Of a stretch of 44,595 bases of DNA, positions 7,346 through 16,396 are shown in pieces. Origin of the DNA: JBDRHL01 sp043816955. Lineage in GTDB: Bacteria > Planctomycetota > Phycisphaerae > Sedimentisphaerales > CAYZTY01. The stretch lies in contig JBDRHL010000091.1 in the NCBI GenBank assembly GCA_043816955.1, positions 1 to 44,595 on the forward strand, read 5' to 3'. The stretch's first letter is position 1, and each line of letters begins with the position of its first letter. The notes beneath the pieces are model-generated. The model was given only the letters and a program-made list of their open reading frames with translations. It did no database searches and was not told the origin of the DNA. The translations under genes and the position numbers were made by a program.

Positions 7346-8185
7346 TTAGAATTGTCTGACAAATGTGATGCCCAATGCTGTGCTGTCTGTGTATGGAAGG
7401 ACATCGAAGCCGGCGATTTCCAGCTTTTTGTGTTTACCTGCGACCGTGTGTCCGACGACCCATCCCAGAACGCTGCCGAATAAAACGTCGCTTGCCCAGT
7501 GGTCTCCGGTATCCATCATTCTGTATGCGACCAGTCCTGCACCGAGATAGGCGGGGATACCGATTTTGGGGCCGTAAAATTCGTCGAGCATGGAAGCAAC
7601 AGTGAAAGAGCTTGAGGTGTGTCCGCTGGGCCAGGCATAGCGATTTCCGTTGGGATTACGGTTGTCCCTTATCGCTTTCAGCCCAGCGGTCGTCAGACCT
7701 GTTATTGCAAGGGCGGTCATCATTGTCCAGCTCCGCTGTTTGTTCAGGTCATCTCCGGCTTTTACGCTTATGACGTACCACAATGTCGTGGCCGCGAAAT
7801 GCGGACCGGGGCCCCCAATAACGTTAATGCTTTCATCGATAAATCCGTGAAAGACACGATTGTCAAATACGTGATCAGCAAGGTGCCTGTCGGAGCCGGA
7901 GTTGTGCATTGCGATGCTGGCGCCTCCCGCCAGCAGCAGTGCGGTGAGATTGGAAGGCGAGAAGAAAATATCGTTGGAATCGTTGATAATACGCCCTGGC
8001 CAGTTTTTTATATCTGTTCGAAGCGTACTCCAAAAGATGCTTTCTTGCCCGGTGTTCGGGTCGGCAGGGCCGACATGGTGCTGTGACTGTTCAGATGCCC
8101 TCAGCCCTGCAGGGTAGGTGTTGAACAGTAAAGCAGGAACACAGAAAAAGCTAAAAAGACGACCCCAGAATCGAATTCTTTCCAT
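7346..8185 (-). CDS. PAP2-family membrane-associated phosphatase
   Basis: 279 aa from the ATG at 8185, which has AAGGGG nine bases upstream; a TTG at 8206 would add seven residues. MERIRFWGRLFSFFCVPALL is a signal peptide or signal anchor. The phosphatase motifs are AIRDNRNP (KX6RP-like), WPSGHTSS (PSGH) and YRMMDTGDHWASDVLFGS (the SRX5HX3D-like motif with H and D present). Family members dephosphorylate undecaprenyl diphosphate or phosphatidate at the outer face of the membrane. The substrate here is not evident. It lies 42 nt after guaA on the same strand and may be read from that transcript. Confidence 0.85.
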   Translation of the reverse strand: MERIRFWGRLFSFFCVPALLFNTYPAGLRASEQSQHHVGPADPNTGQESIFWSTLRTDIKNWPGRIINDSNDIFFSPSNLTALLLAGGASIAMHNSGSDRHLADHVFDNRVFHGFIDESINVIGGPGPHFAATTLWYVISVKAGDDLNKQRSWTMMTALAITGLTTAGLKAIRDNRNPNGNRYAWPSGHTSSSFTVASMLDEFYGPKIGIPAYLGAGLVAYRMMDTGDHWASDVLFGSVLGWVVGHTVAGKHKKLEIAGFDVLPYTDSTALGITFVRQF

Positions 8186-8227
8186 AAGACAGTACCCCTT
8201 TACCAAGAACCCCGGTCGCGTTAATTC

Positions 8228-9769
8228 TTACTCCCATTCTATGGTTGCAGGAGGTTTACTTGAAATGTCGTAAACCACCCTGTTTATTCCTTTCACTTCG
8301 TTTATGATTCTGTTTGCGATAGTAGCAAGTACTTCGTGTGGAATTCTCGAGAAATCGGCGGTCATAAAATCGACGGTTTCAACGGCTCTTATGGCAATGA
8401 CATTTTCATAGCTTCGCTCGTCTCCCATAACGCCGACGGTTCCCACGGGCAGCAAGATGGCCAGGGCCTGTGATATCTGCCTGTACAGACCCGCAGCCTT
8501 TATTTCGTCAATAAGAATTTCGTCTGCCTGTCGAAGAATATCGAGCCTGTCAGCAGTGATCTCCCCGATAATCCTGACAGCCAGCCCAGGGCCTGGGAAT
8601 GGATGCCGCCAAACCATATCTTCAGGCAGACCGAGATACTCCCCAACAAGCCGGACCTCGTCTTTGAAGAGGTCCCGGAGGGGTTCTATGAGTTCAAAGC
8701 CTAACTGCTCCGGCAGGGCGCCAACGTTGTGATGGAGTTTGATGTTCGCAGCCAGGTTGCCGTCTTTGTGGCCTGACTCTATGACGTCGGGATAAAGTGT
8801 GCCCTGTGCAAGGAATTTTACATGCTTAATGCTGGCAGCTTCACTCTTAAATGCCTCTATGAACTCGGCACCGATTATCCTGCGTTTTTCCTGGGGTTCT
8901 CTTACTCCTGCAAGTTTAGTGAGGAACTGTTTTGACCAGTCAACGACGCGCAGATCTATGTGAAAATGATCGCGGAATGTGGATTCTACGGCCTGACGTT
9001 CGTTTTTTCGAAGCAGCCCGTTGTCCACAAATATACAGACGAGTTGATCGCCGACGGCTTTGTGTACAAGTGAAGCGGTAACAGCCGAATCGACGCCGCC
9101 GCTCAGGCCGCATATGACCTTTGAACTGCCGATCTGCTGACGAACGGCTGTGACGGTCTCTTCGGCAAAATTGCCCATCTGCCAATCTCCTTTGCACAGG
9201 CAGATATCATAGAGGAAGTTTTTCAGGATGTTAGTACCACACGGTGTATGGGTCACTTCCGGATGAAACTGGACGCCGAAGAATTTTGTGGCTTTATGCT
9301 TTACAGCGGCATATTGGCAGGTCTCTGTAGTTGCAAGTGGGACAAAATCATCGCTTAGCTGATTAACCTGATCACCATGGCTCATCCAAACAGTGGATGA
9401 TGAGGGGATATTCGCAAACAGATCGGCCTTGTTTGTGATGGTGAGCTTTGTTCTTCCGTATTCCCTGTTTTTCGCGGGAGAGATTTTCGCGCCGAGCAGC
9501 AAACAGCCGATCTGCATTCCATAGCAGATTCCCAGAACCGGCACACCGAGATGGAATATTCTTTCGTCGCATTTTGGGGCATCCTTGGCGTAGACACTTG
9601 CCGGTCCGCCGGAGAGTATCAGGCCTGAGACTTTCATTTCGGCTAGTTTTTCCGCGGTTATGTCGGGACAGCATAGGATCGAATAAACGTTTTGCTCGCG
9701 TATCCTGCGGGCAATCAGTTGCACGTACTGGCTGCCGAAATCAATTACGGCAATTTTCTCATGCGGCAT
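8228..9769 (-). CDS. guaA: GMP synthase (glutamine-hydrolysing)
   Basis: 513 aa, the usual length. It converts XMP to GMP with ATP and glutamine. The N-terminal class I amidotransferase has the nucleophile in LGICYGMQ (about residue 85) and the histidine-glutamate pair in VQFHPEVTH. The ATP-pyrophosphatase domain has the PP-loop GLSGGVDSAV, and the C-terminal dimerisation domain ends in PPATIEWE. The start lies two bases after the guaB stop, with GAGGA inside the guaB end serving as ribosome binding site. The guaB-guaA order makes the last two steps of GMP synthesis one operon. Confidence 0.97.
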   Translation of the reverse strand: MPHEKIAVIDFGSQYVQLIARRIREQNVYSILCCPDITAEKLAEMKVSGLILSGGPASVYAKDAPKCDERIFHLGVPVLGICYGMQIGCLLLGAKISPAKNREYGRTKLTITNKADLFANIPSSSTVWMSHGDQVNQLSDDFVPLATTETCQYAAVKHKATKFFGVQFHPEVTHTPCGTNILKNFLYDICLCKGDWQMGNFAEETVTAVRQQIGSSKVICGLSGGVDSAVTASLVHKAVGDQLVCIFVDNGLLRKNERQAVESTFRDHFHIDLRVVDWSKQFLTKLAGVREPQEKRRIIGAEFIEAFKSEAASIKHVKFLAQGTLYPDVIESGHKDGNLAANIKLHHNVGALPEQLGFELIEPLRDLFKDEVRLVGEYLGLPEDMVWRHPFPGPGLAVRIIGEITADRLDILRQADEILIDEIKAAGLYRQISQALAILLPVGTVGVMGDERSYENVIAIRAVETVDFMTADFSRIPHEVLATIANRIINEVKGINRVVYDISSKPPATIEWE

Positions 9770-9771
9770 CT

Positions 9772-11241
9772 CTAATCCTCAAAGAGCACACTGCCGGAAT
9801 AATTGGGTGCTTCTTTTGTGATCTGAATATCATGCGGATGTGATTCAGTAACCGAGGCGGAGCTTACACGCACAAATGTTCCGTTCTTTCGCAACTGCTC
9901 TATGCTGTTTGTACCGCAGTATCCCATGCCTGCCCGAAGTCCTCCGACAAGCTGGTAAACAAAGTCACTGAGCATTCCTTTGTATGGCACTCGTCCTTCG
10001 ACTCCTTCAGGAACCAGCTTGTCTTTGCCTGCGTTTTTCTGTCCGTATCTATCAGCGGAACCTTTAACCATCGCGCCGAGTGAGCCCATTCCGCGATATT
10101 CCTTGAATTGTCTTCCGCGATAGATTACCAGCTGGCCCGGACTTTCGTAAAGGCCTGCAAAAAGTGAGCCGATCATGACGGTACAGGCACCTGCTGCAAT
10201 GGCTTTTGTTATATCTCCAGAGAATTTTATTCCACCGTCGGCAATAATAGGAATATTGTGCTTATCAGCTTCGCTCGCACAGTCCATGATCGCGGATATT
10301 TGCGGGACGCCGACACCGGATATTATGCGTGTGGTGCAAATTGCCCCGGGGCCGATCCCCACTTTAACAGCGTCGGCTCCGGCATTGATAAGGTCCTTTG
10401 TTGCTTGGGCGGTTGCGACATTTCCGGCAACAACGTCAATGTCGTGACTCTTTTTCAACTGCCGGACTGTTTCAATTACATTCTGGGAGTGTCCATGGGC
10501 GGTATCGACAACTATTACATCGGCTTCAGCGCCAATCAGGGCGGCAGCACGCTCGTAATCACCCACGCCGACAGCAGCACCTACTCTTAACCTTCCCCGC
10601 GGGTCTCTGGCGGAGCTTGGGTACTGCTGGACGCGGTCGATGTCTCTCATAGTAATCAACCCTGCCAGTTCCCCTTGCCGATTCACAAGCAGGAGCTTTT
10701 CGACCTTCTGTTTTTGAAGAACCTCCTTTGCTTGTTCGAGGCTGGTGTCTGCCGGCCCCGTGACCAGATTATCTTTGGTCATTACGTTTTCAATTCTGAC
10801 GCTGTCATCCTTGAGGAATTTCAGGTCGCGTCTTGTGAGGATTCCGACAAGCCTTTTTCCCTGAACAATCGGAATTCCTGAGACATTCTGTTCATCCATG
10901 ACTTTTTTGGCTTGTCCGACCATTTCGCCTGGTGCCAGTGTTACCGGATCGAGGATAACGCCGTTTTCAGAGCGTTTTACCTTGGCGACCTCCCTTTTTT
11001 GTGCTTCGATGGAAAGGTTTTTATGCATTATTCCGATGCCGCCTTCCTGGGCAAGGGCAATCGCCAGCGCGGATTCTGTAACGGTATCCATCGCAGCCGA
11101 GACAAGGGGGATGTTTATGCGTATGTTGGTGGTCAATCTTGTGGAGGTATCAGCCTCTGTGGGCAGAAAATCACTCCTTGCCGGGACTAATAGCACATCA
11201 TCAAAAGTTATTCCTTTGGAAGTTATTTTGTTTTGAGTCAT
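9772..11241 (-). CDS. guaB: Inosine-5'-monophosphate dehydrogenase
   Basis: 489 aa, full length. It oxidises IMP to XMP with NAD+, the rate-limiting step to GMP. The barrel starts with GITFDDVLLVPARSDFLP. Two CBS domains sit at about 95-205 (NVMTKDNLVTGP). The catalytic cysteine is in GPGAICTTRI, and the flap residues RYGQKNAG and EGRVPYKG are present. The start ATG at 11241 has GGAGG seven bases upstream. It is the first gene of guaBA, with a strong promoter at 11290-11318. Confidence 0.97.
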   Translation of the reverse strand: MTQNKITSKGITFDDVLLVPARSDFLPTEADTSTRLTTNIRINIPLVSAAMDTVTESALAIALAQEGGIGIMHKNLSIEAQKREVAKVKRSENGVILDPVTLAPGEMVGQAKKVMDEQNVSGIPIVQGKRLVGILTRRDLKFLKDDSVRIENVMTKDNLVTGPADTSLEQAKEVLQKQKVEKLLLVNRQGELAGLITMRDIDRVQQYPSSARDPRGRLRVGAAVGVGDYERAAALIGAEADVIVVDTAHGHSQNVIETVRQLKKSHDIDVVAGNVATAQATKDLINAGADAVKVGIGPGAICTTRIISGVGVPQISAIMDCASEADKHNIPIIADGGIKFSGDITKAIAAGACTVMIGSLFAGLYESPGQLVIYRGRQFKEYRGMGSLGAMVKGSADRYGQKNAGKDKLVPEGVEGRVPYKGMLSDFVYQLVGGLRAGMGYCGTNSIEQLRKNGTFVRVSSASVTESHPHDIQITKEAPNYSGSVLFED

Positions 11242-11289
11242 ATTTGCCTCCGCTGCAACGGTTTCGTTAACCGGTTTGCTGATCGTAAA

Positions 11290-11318
11290 AGTATAACGGG
11301 TAGTTGAAGAGCCGTCAA
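11290..11318 (-). promoter_or_regulatory. Sigma-70 promoter of guaBA
   Basis: Minus strand TTGACG (11313-11318), a 17-nt spacer and TATACT (11290-11295). The match is five of six in both boxes with optimal spacing. Transcription would begin near 11283, leaving a leader of about 40 nt before guaB. Confidence 0.75.
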
Positions 11319-11423
11319 AGCATTTTTAACGGCCCCGGGGCGTCTGGCCAGGCCCGTGTATGCACGAAACATCAGGCAAAAAATAATTTTTCTGCCGCAT
11401 TTCCCTCAGTACGCCGCTCTATA

Positions 11424-11429
11424 TATAAT
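11424..11429 (+). promoter_or_regulatory. -10 element before the ECF sigma gene
   Basis: A perfect TATAAT lies 33 nt before the GTG at 11463, but no good -35 is visible at 16-18 nt. If used, transcription starts near 11436, which rules out the longer in-frame ORF start at 11304. ECF genes are often autoregulated from a different consensus, which I cannot recognise here. Confidence 0.3.
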
Positions 11430-11462
11430 GAGAAGCACCAGTATGACGGAGAATTCAGAAAA

Positions 11463-11987
11463 GTGGTATCGGATGCCCAGTTGGTAAAGGCGGTGTTGGC
11501 CGGCGACAAAGCAGCGTTTGCGACGCTTGTGGAACGGTATGAGAACCCGGCTCGTGCTATTGCTCTCAACGTTCTTGGCTGCCATCACAGTGCGCAGGAT
11601 GCTGCCCAGGAAGCCTTCATAAAGGCCTATCAGAATCTGGCGACTCTTCGTAAGCCAAAGGCCTTCGGTCCGTGGCTGCTCAGGATCACACAACGAGCGG
11701 CTCTGTTGGCGGTGAAACATACACCAAGGGAAATAATCGTGAAGGACTTTGCATCCGAAACCGGTCACCGAGGAGACGGTCGACTTGACAAACAGGCCAA
11801 TAGTCTGCTGGGGCTGGTGGCCAGATTACCGGAAGCAGAAAAACAGGTGATAATGCTTCACTACTTTGGAAGCTACAGCGTAAGAGCGATCGCCGATATC
11901 AGAGGCAAATCTGTCGGAACGATAACAAAACAACTTTCGCTCGCGCACAGGAACCTTAGAAGAATGTTAAAGGATACCAAATTATGA
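11463..11987 (+). CDS. ECF-family RNA polymerase sigma factor
   Basis: 174 aa from the GTG at 11463, with GGAG 11 nt upstream. The frame is open back to a TTG at 11304, but that would make an atypical N-terminus spanning the TATAAT. Region 2 is residues about 5-75 (LVKAVLAGDKAAFATLVERY, then AQDAAQEAFIKAYQNL and GPWLLRITQRAAL). Region 4 is about 115-170 (ARLPEAEKQVIMLHYFGSYS, then SVGTITKQLSLAHRNLRRML). Such factors redirect RNA polymerase in response to envelope or other signals. The stop codon overlaps the start of the next gene (ATGA), so the two are translationally coupled. That gene is the likely anti-sigma or effector partner. Confidence 0.88.
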   Translation: MVSDAQLVKAVLAGDKAAFATLVERYENPARAIALNVLGCHHSAQDAAQEAFIKAYQNLATLRKPKAFGPWLLRITQRAALLAVKHTPREIIVKDFASETGHRGDGRLDKQANSLLGLVARLPEAEKQVIMLHYFGSYSVRAIADIRGKSVGTITKQLSLAHRNLRRMLKDTKL

Positions 11988-14900
11988 CCAGAGGAGACGA
12001 TCTCGAAAAAAAACTGCAGAACCTTGGTCGCCAGATAAGCTCCAAGGGTCCGCTGGTCGACAGTGTCATGAAACATATCGACGAGGAAGATATCGGGCCG
12101 TCAAAACAACGCCGGCCTTTTGAATTCGCCCGAAAAATTATGAAAGTTGTGCCGGCTGGAATCACCATGGCTGCGGCGATTATCATCATAGTTGCAGTGA
12201 TAACCTTTGTGATAAAGACGCCCCGGCAAAAAGAGGAACCAGTTACTGCCAGGGAGAATGTTCTGCAAACCAAGCCTGCAACCACTGAACAAATAAAACC
12301 CATCGATTCAACCGGCCCAGATATCCCAACTGAGTTAAAAAGGTTGGAAGAGGTGCTCCGGTCAGGCAATGCAAATGCCCTGGCCGCGTTTTTTGCCGCT
12401 GCACCACAGGACGTTAAGACCGCTGCGGCAGACTATCTGGCAAAACTTGTTGTTAACGACCCCAATGTTGCCACTGTCCTGAAGGGTCTGGCGCAAAATT
12501 ATGCCGATGCCAACAGCCCAATGCTGCAGTTTCTCAGGAACGCCCTTGCTGTAGTTGTTCCTGATGAAGCCGGCACAATTTCTATTGATGTGAACATGTC
12601 CCAAATCTATGACCAGAACGGACTCGGTGTAGATATACTTGTAATTGACAAGGATGGTTTCAAGCCGCTGGCAAATGCCGATGTAAGGTTTAATCTGAAT
12701 GAAAGCAAGGTTCTCAAAACCGACAGGGACGGCTATTGCTGGATAGACTTTGGAGAGAAGGTCCCGGATTATTTGAGTGTTAAGGCTTCTAAGGATGGCT
12801 ATGTGCCGATGATGTTTGCCTGGCAGGGTGAAATGACAAATAACATTCCCGATGAATTTACCTTTGAACTGCCTAAAGGGATAAGCATTGGCGGTAAAAT
12901 ACAGGACGAACAAGGCAGCCCCGTCGAGGGGGTCAATGTCACAATCGGTCTGTATGCAAAGGAATCCACAGAAATACCATGGGTTCGGATCAATGATTAT
13001 GTCATTCAGACGGATAAGAATGGAAAATGGCGGTGCAATATTATGCCTGAAGAGCTTGATGGGTTTTCCATTAAACTTAGCCATCCTGGTTATACTGACC
13101 AGAGAATATGGTTTCCCTCACCCACTGCCGGCTGCAGCGAGGAAGAACTACGTTCACAAGGTTGTGTTATGCTCGTTAAGAAAGGAGCGATGCTTTACGG
13201 ATATGTGTATGATGTGACAGACGCTCCAATAAAAGGCGCTTCTGTTCTGCTTGGTCAAAGCCATTTTGATAACGACAATCCCCGAACGATTACTGATGAA
13301 AACGGCAGGTTTGATTTTGCACATACTACCCAAGGCGAAGCGATCATTACCGCACAGGCCTCCGGATACGCTCCTATCATGAAGGAACTCGACGTTTATC
13401 CCGGCATGGATACGGTCGAATTTGAACTTAGCCCAGGCAACAGCATATTTGCTCATGTTGTCGATGTAAACGGCAGAGCTGTTGCAGACGCCGGTGTCAA
13501 TGTTGATGGATGGCAGGGCTATCAGACAATCAACTGGCGTTCCGGCACAGACAGCAACGGTCGTTTCCACTGGTCGGAGGCTCCTGAAGAGGAAGTGGAA
13601 ATCAGTGTATATAACAATGGCTATATGGGTGCGAGGAATAATCTTACCCCTTCGGACGAGGAATACGAGATTGTCCTTTATCCGCTTTTAGCAGTCTCAG
13701 GCAGTGTGGTTGACGCAAATACAGGTGAACCCATCCGAAAATTCACAGCCACAAAGGGCATTGACTTGGGACACGAGGACGGATCATTGTACTGGGAGGA
13801 TGGTTTTGGCAGTCAGAAGAAGTTTACTAACGGTACGTATCAGATGCAATTCGAGCATCCCTATCCGGGTCACTTGATTCGAATTGACGCCGAGGGATAC
13901 CTGCCCGGAATCTCGAGGGTTTTTCAGAGCGACGAGGGTGCTGTAACTTATGACTTCAGGCTCGAAAAAGGCCAAAGTCTGGCAGGAACAGTGTACCTTC
14001 CTGACGGCAATACTGCGATTGGGGCGGAGGTCTATATTGTAAAACGAGGCAGGCGGCTGAATCTGGAAAATGGCAGGAATTTCCAAAAAAGAGACAGCGA
14101 ATATGTCGTAACTGATTCACAAGGACACTTTTCATTTCAGCCTCAAATTGAAAAGTATAAATTTGTCGTCATACATGATCTTGGTTTTGCAGATGTCACA
14201 GAAAATGAATTCGCCGAAACAACTCAAATCCGTTTACAGGCATGGGGTTGTGTCGAAGGAGCTTTGTATATCGGAAGCAGCCCGGCTGCTAATGAAATGA
14301 TTCATCTTTATAATCCCCAATCGCATAATAATACTGAGAACCTTAACTATTACTGCGGATACAATACAACAACCAATGCCAATGGTCATTTCAAAATGGA
14401 CCGCGTTATGCCGGGCCAAATGAAAGTCATGCGCAGAACTTCGGGTAACTCCATCCAGCAGGACATACAAGTACTGCCGGGCGAGACTGTCTATGTAACC
14501 CTTAAGGGTAGTGCAATCAGAGTAACAGGCAGATTTATCATAGATACAGCTGCAGCCGCCAATGTGAACTGGAAATACACCAATGGAAACATCAGTGCTA
14601 AAAGACCGCTCGAAAAGCAGATCATGGAGATTTACAATGAAATTGATCTTCCTAGGCCGCCCCAGTTCGAACAGATGTCGGTAGCGCAGGTCATGCAATG
14701 GTATCAGGACTGGGGACAAAGCGAACAAGGCCGGTTACTTCAGAAAGAACTTGAAAAAAAGATCAGTGAAAAATTCGGTGCTTCTTTCAGCAAAAGCTAT
14801 GATATGTTGATAAATCCAGACGGCAGCTTCATCGTAGATACTATCGAGCCGGGTGAATATAACCTGATGGTCCGGCTTTACGAGAAAGGAAGCCATGGCC

Positions 14901-15463
14901 GGCCCGACTTTAGTAAATGTATTGCTGTTGTTGAGCATCCATTTACTGTTCCTGAGGAGGCGATTGAAGAAGAAAGTATAATAATAAATCTTGGCACTCT
15001 TGAACTCGAGAACGAAAAACCGCTTGAGTTGGGCCGGGCTGCTCCGCCCTTTGAAATCGATATCCTTAACGGCCATAAGGTTCGCTTAAGTGATTATGCC
15101 GGCAAGGTTCTGCTGATAAATTTTTACTCGCTTCCCAATGACACAAAAACCTCTGATCCTATCGATGATGTCAGACGCATCTATAATCGTTTTGCACACA
15201 CAGGCACCTTCAATGTCATCGGTATTACACAAGGCCCCCTGACATTGTACGAGGACCTGGTGCGTAAATACATCGACGAGAAAGAGCTGCTATGGCCTCA
15301 GGCTGTTCTGGAATCCGACAACAAAATGTTGAAATCCTACGATGTAAATAAATGGCCTTATAATATCCTGATCGATCGTGATGGCAAAGTTATCGCTGCG
15401 GATATTGTCGGCACCGAGCTTGAAAACACTATAGCAGAGATATTGAAGCAGAACCAGGACTAA
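11984..15463 (+). CDS. Giant membrane-anchored protein: anti-sigma-like N-terminus, carboxypeptidase-regulatory repeats, thioredoxin-like C-terminus
   Basis: 1159 aa. Residues 1-50 are cytoplasmic, charged and positioned as an anti-sigma region would be. One membrane helix spans about 55-77 (VPAGITMAAAIIIIVAVITF), so the rest is outside. From about 190 to 900 run several carboxypeptidase-regulatory-like beta-sandwich units, recognisable by repeated T-D-x-x-G-x-(Y/F/W) turns (TDRDGYCW, TDKNGKWR, TDENGRFDF, TDSQGHFSF). From 1014 to the end is an AhpC/TSA/TlpA-like thioredoxin fold with the cis-proline segment KWPYNILID. The CxxC position reads NFYSLPNDT, so the redox cysteines are missing. No anti-sigma zinc motif is seen. 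Similar sigma/large-protein pairs occur in planctomycetes. A role in sensing is inference. Confidence 0.8.
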   Translation: MTRGDDLEKKLQNLGRQISSKGPLVDSVMKHIDEEDIGPSKQRRPFEFARKIMKVVPAGITMAAAIIIIVAVITFVIKTPRQKEEPVTARENVLQTKPATTEQIKPIDSTGPDIPTELKRLEEVLRSGNANALAAFFAAAPQDVKTAAADYLAKLVVNDPNVATVLKGLAQNYADANSPMLQFLRNALAVVVPDEAGTISIDVNMSQIYDQNGLGVDILVIDKDGFKPLANADVRFNLNESKVLKTDRDGYCWIDFGEKVPDYLSVKASKDGYVPMMFAWQGEMTNNIPDEFTFELPKGISIGGKIQDEQGSPVEGVNVTIGLYAKESTEIPWVRINDYVIQTDKNGKWRCNIMPEELDGFSIKLSHPGYTDQRIWFPSPTAGCSEEELRSQGCVMLVKKGAMLYGYVYDVTDAPIKGASVLLGQSHFDNDNPRTITDENGRFDFAHTTQGEAIITAQASGYAPIMKELDVYPGMDTVEFELSPGNSIFAHVVDVNGRAVADAGVNVDGWQGYQTINWRSGTDSNGRFHWSEAPEEEVEISVYNNGYMGARNNLTPSDEEYEIVLYPLLAVSGSVVDANTGEPIRKFTATKGIDLGHEDGSLYWEDGFGSQKKFTNGTYQMQFEHPYPGHLIRIDAEGYLPGISRVFQSDEGAVTYDFRLEKGQSLAGTVYLPDGNTAIGAEVYIVKRGRRLNLENGRNFQKRDSEYVVTDSQGHFSFQPQIEKYKFVVIHDLGFADVTENEFAETTQIRLQAWGCVEGALYIGSSPAANEMIHLYNPQSHNNTENLNYYCGYNTTTNANGHFKMDRVMPGQMKVMRRTSGNSIQQDIQVLPGETVYVTLKGSAIRVTGRFIIDTAAAANVNWKYTNGNISAKRPLEKQIMEIYNEIDLPRPPQFEQMSVAQVMQWYQDWGQSEQGRLLQKELEKKISEKFGASFSKSYDMLINPDGSFIVDTIEPGEYNLMVRLYEKGSHGRPDFSKCIAVVEHPFTVPEEAIEEESIIINLGTLELENEKPLELGRAAPPFEIDILNGHKVRLSDYAGKVLLINFYSLPNDTKTSDPIDDVRRIYNRFAHTGTFNVIGITQGPLTLYEDLVRKYIDEKELLWPQAVLESDNKMLKSYDVNKWPYNILIDRDGKVIAADIVGTELENTIAEILKQNQD

Positions 15464-15502
15464 GGGGGCATCTTTGCCATAGCCTTATATTATTGTTCTG
15501 TG

Positions 15503-16393
15503 TTAAAATGCTGATAAAGGCGGTTGCTTGCGTGCGATTGTGATGCGATCGTTGTTGCTGTAGTCTTTTTCGATTCTTATTTGTTCAAAACTGTGTGTCT
15601 GCTCGAGGAGTTGTCTGATTTTCAGCCCCTGGGCATAGCCGATTTCGAGCATCATCACGGCATCAGGCTTTAAGAAGTCGGCTGCTTTTTCAATTATTCT
15701 GCGATATATATCCAGGCCGTCGTAACCTGCACGAAGGGCAATCGAAGGTTCGTAGTCTTTTACATTCCTATCGAGCCTCTGGAACTCGGTTTCGCTGATA
15801 TATGGGGGGTTGGAGACGATCAGATCGAACTTTGCGGTGTCAAGCTGGGTTATGATCGGATCAAACAGATCGCCGCAAAGAAGCTCTACCCGCCCGCCCA
15901 GACTGTACCGATCGACGTTTTTTGCGGCAATTTCCAAGGCTGGATCACTGATGTCGGTTGCGATAATCTTTGCATCGGGATGGTTTTTCGCGATTGCTAT
16001 AGCGACACAGCCGCAGCCTGTGCACAGGTCAAGAACATATTGCTGCCCCACACGCTTGCGGAGAAATTCAATTGCTCGTTCGACGAGAAGTTCCGTTTCA
16101 CAGCGGGGAATAAGACAGTCAGGCGAAACATGGAATTCCATTGAATAAAATTCAGTCTTGCCGATGATATACTGGACAGGCTCGTTTTCGGCAGCTCTCT
16201 TGACAAATTCTCGTAGCCTGTCGCGGTCGGACCGGCTCACAGGTTTGTCAAAGCAGGTGTAAAGGTCGATCCTTTGCATATTCAGCGTGTGGGCGAGCAC
16301 CATCTCCGCACTTAGGCGGGCAGGATCAATGCCTTTCTCCTTAAAGTACTGCGTAATCCAGTTAAGCAGTTTCTGTATGGTCCAGTCAGCCAT
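15503..16393 (-). CDS. prmC: Peptide chain release factor N5-glutamine methyltransferase
   Basis: 296 aa. It methylates the GGQ glutamine of release factors 1 and 2. The N-terminal helical domain is followed by SAM motif I (VLDLCTGCGCVAIAIA) and the catalytic NPPY (IVSNPPYISETE). The C-terminus (VMMLEIGYAQG, IEKDYSNNDRITIA) matches the family. It starts three bases after the asnS stop, so it belongs to the asnS transcript. Confidence 0.93.
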   Translation of the reverse strand: MADWTIQKLLNWITQYFKEKGIDPARLSAEMVLAHTLNMQRIDLYTCFDKPVSRSDRDRLREFVKRAAENEPVQYIIGKTEFYSMEFHVSPDCLIPRCETELLVERAIEFLRKRVGQQYVLDLCTGCGCVAIAIAKNHPDAKIIATDISDPALEIAAKNVDRYSLGGRVELLCGDLFDPIITQLDTAKFDLIVSNPPYISETEFQRLDRNVKDYEPSIALRAGYDGLDIYRRIIEKAADFLKPDAVMMLEIGYAQGLKIRQLLEQTHSFEQIRIEKDYSNNDRITIARKQPPLSAF

Positions 16394-16396
16394 ATG

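Noticed and set aside
11304..11462. Longer N-terminus for the ECF sigma factor
   Set aside because: The extension lacks sigma features and contains a TATAAT; the GTG at 11463 with GGAG gives the usual ECF length.
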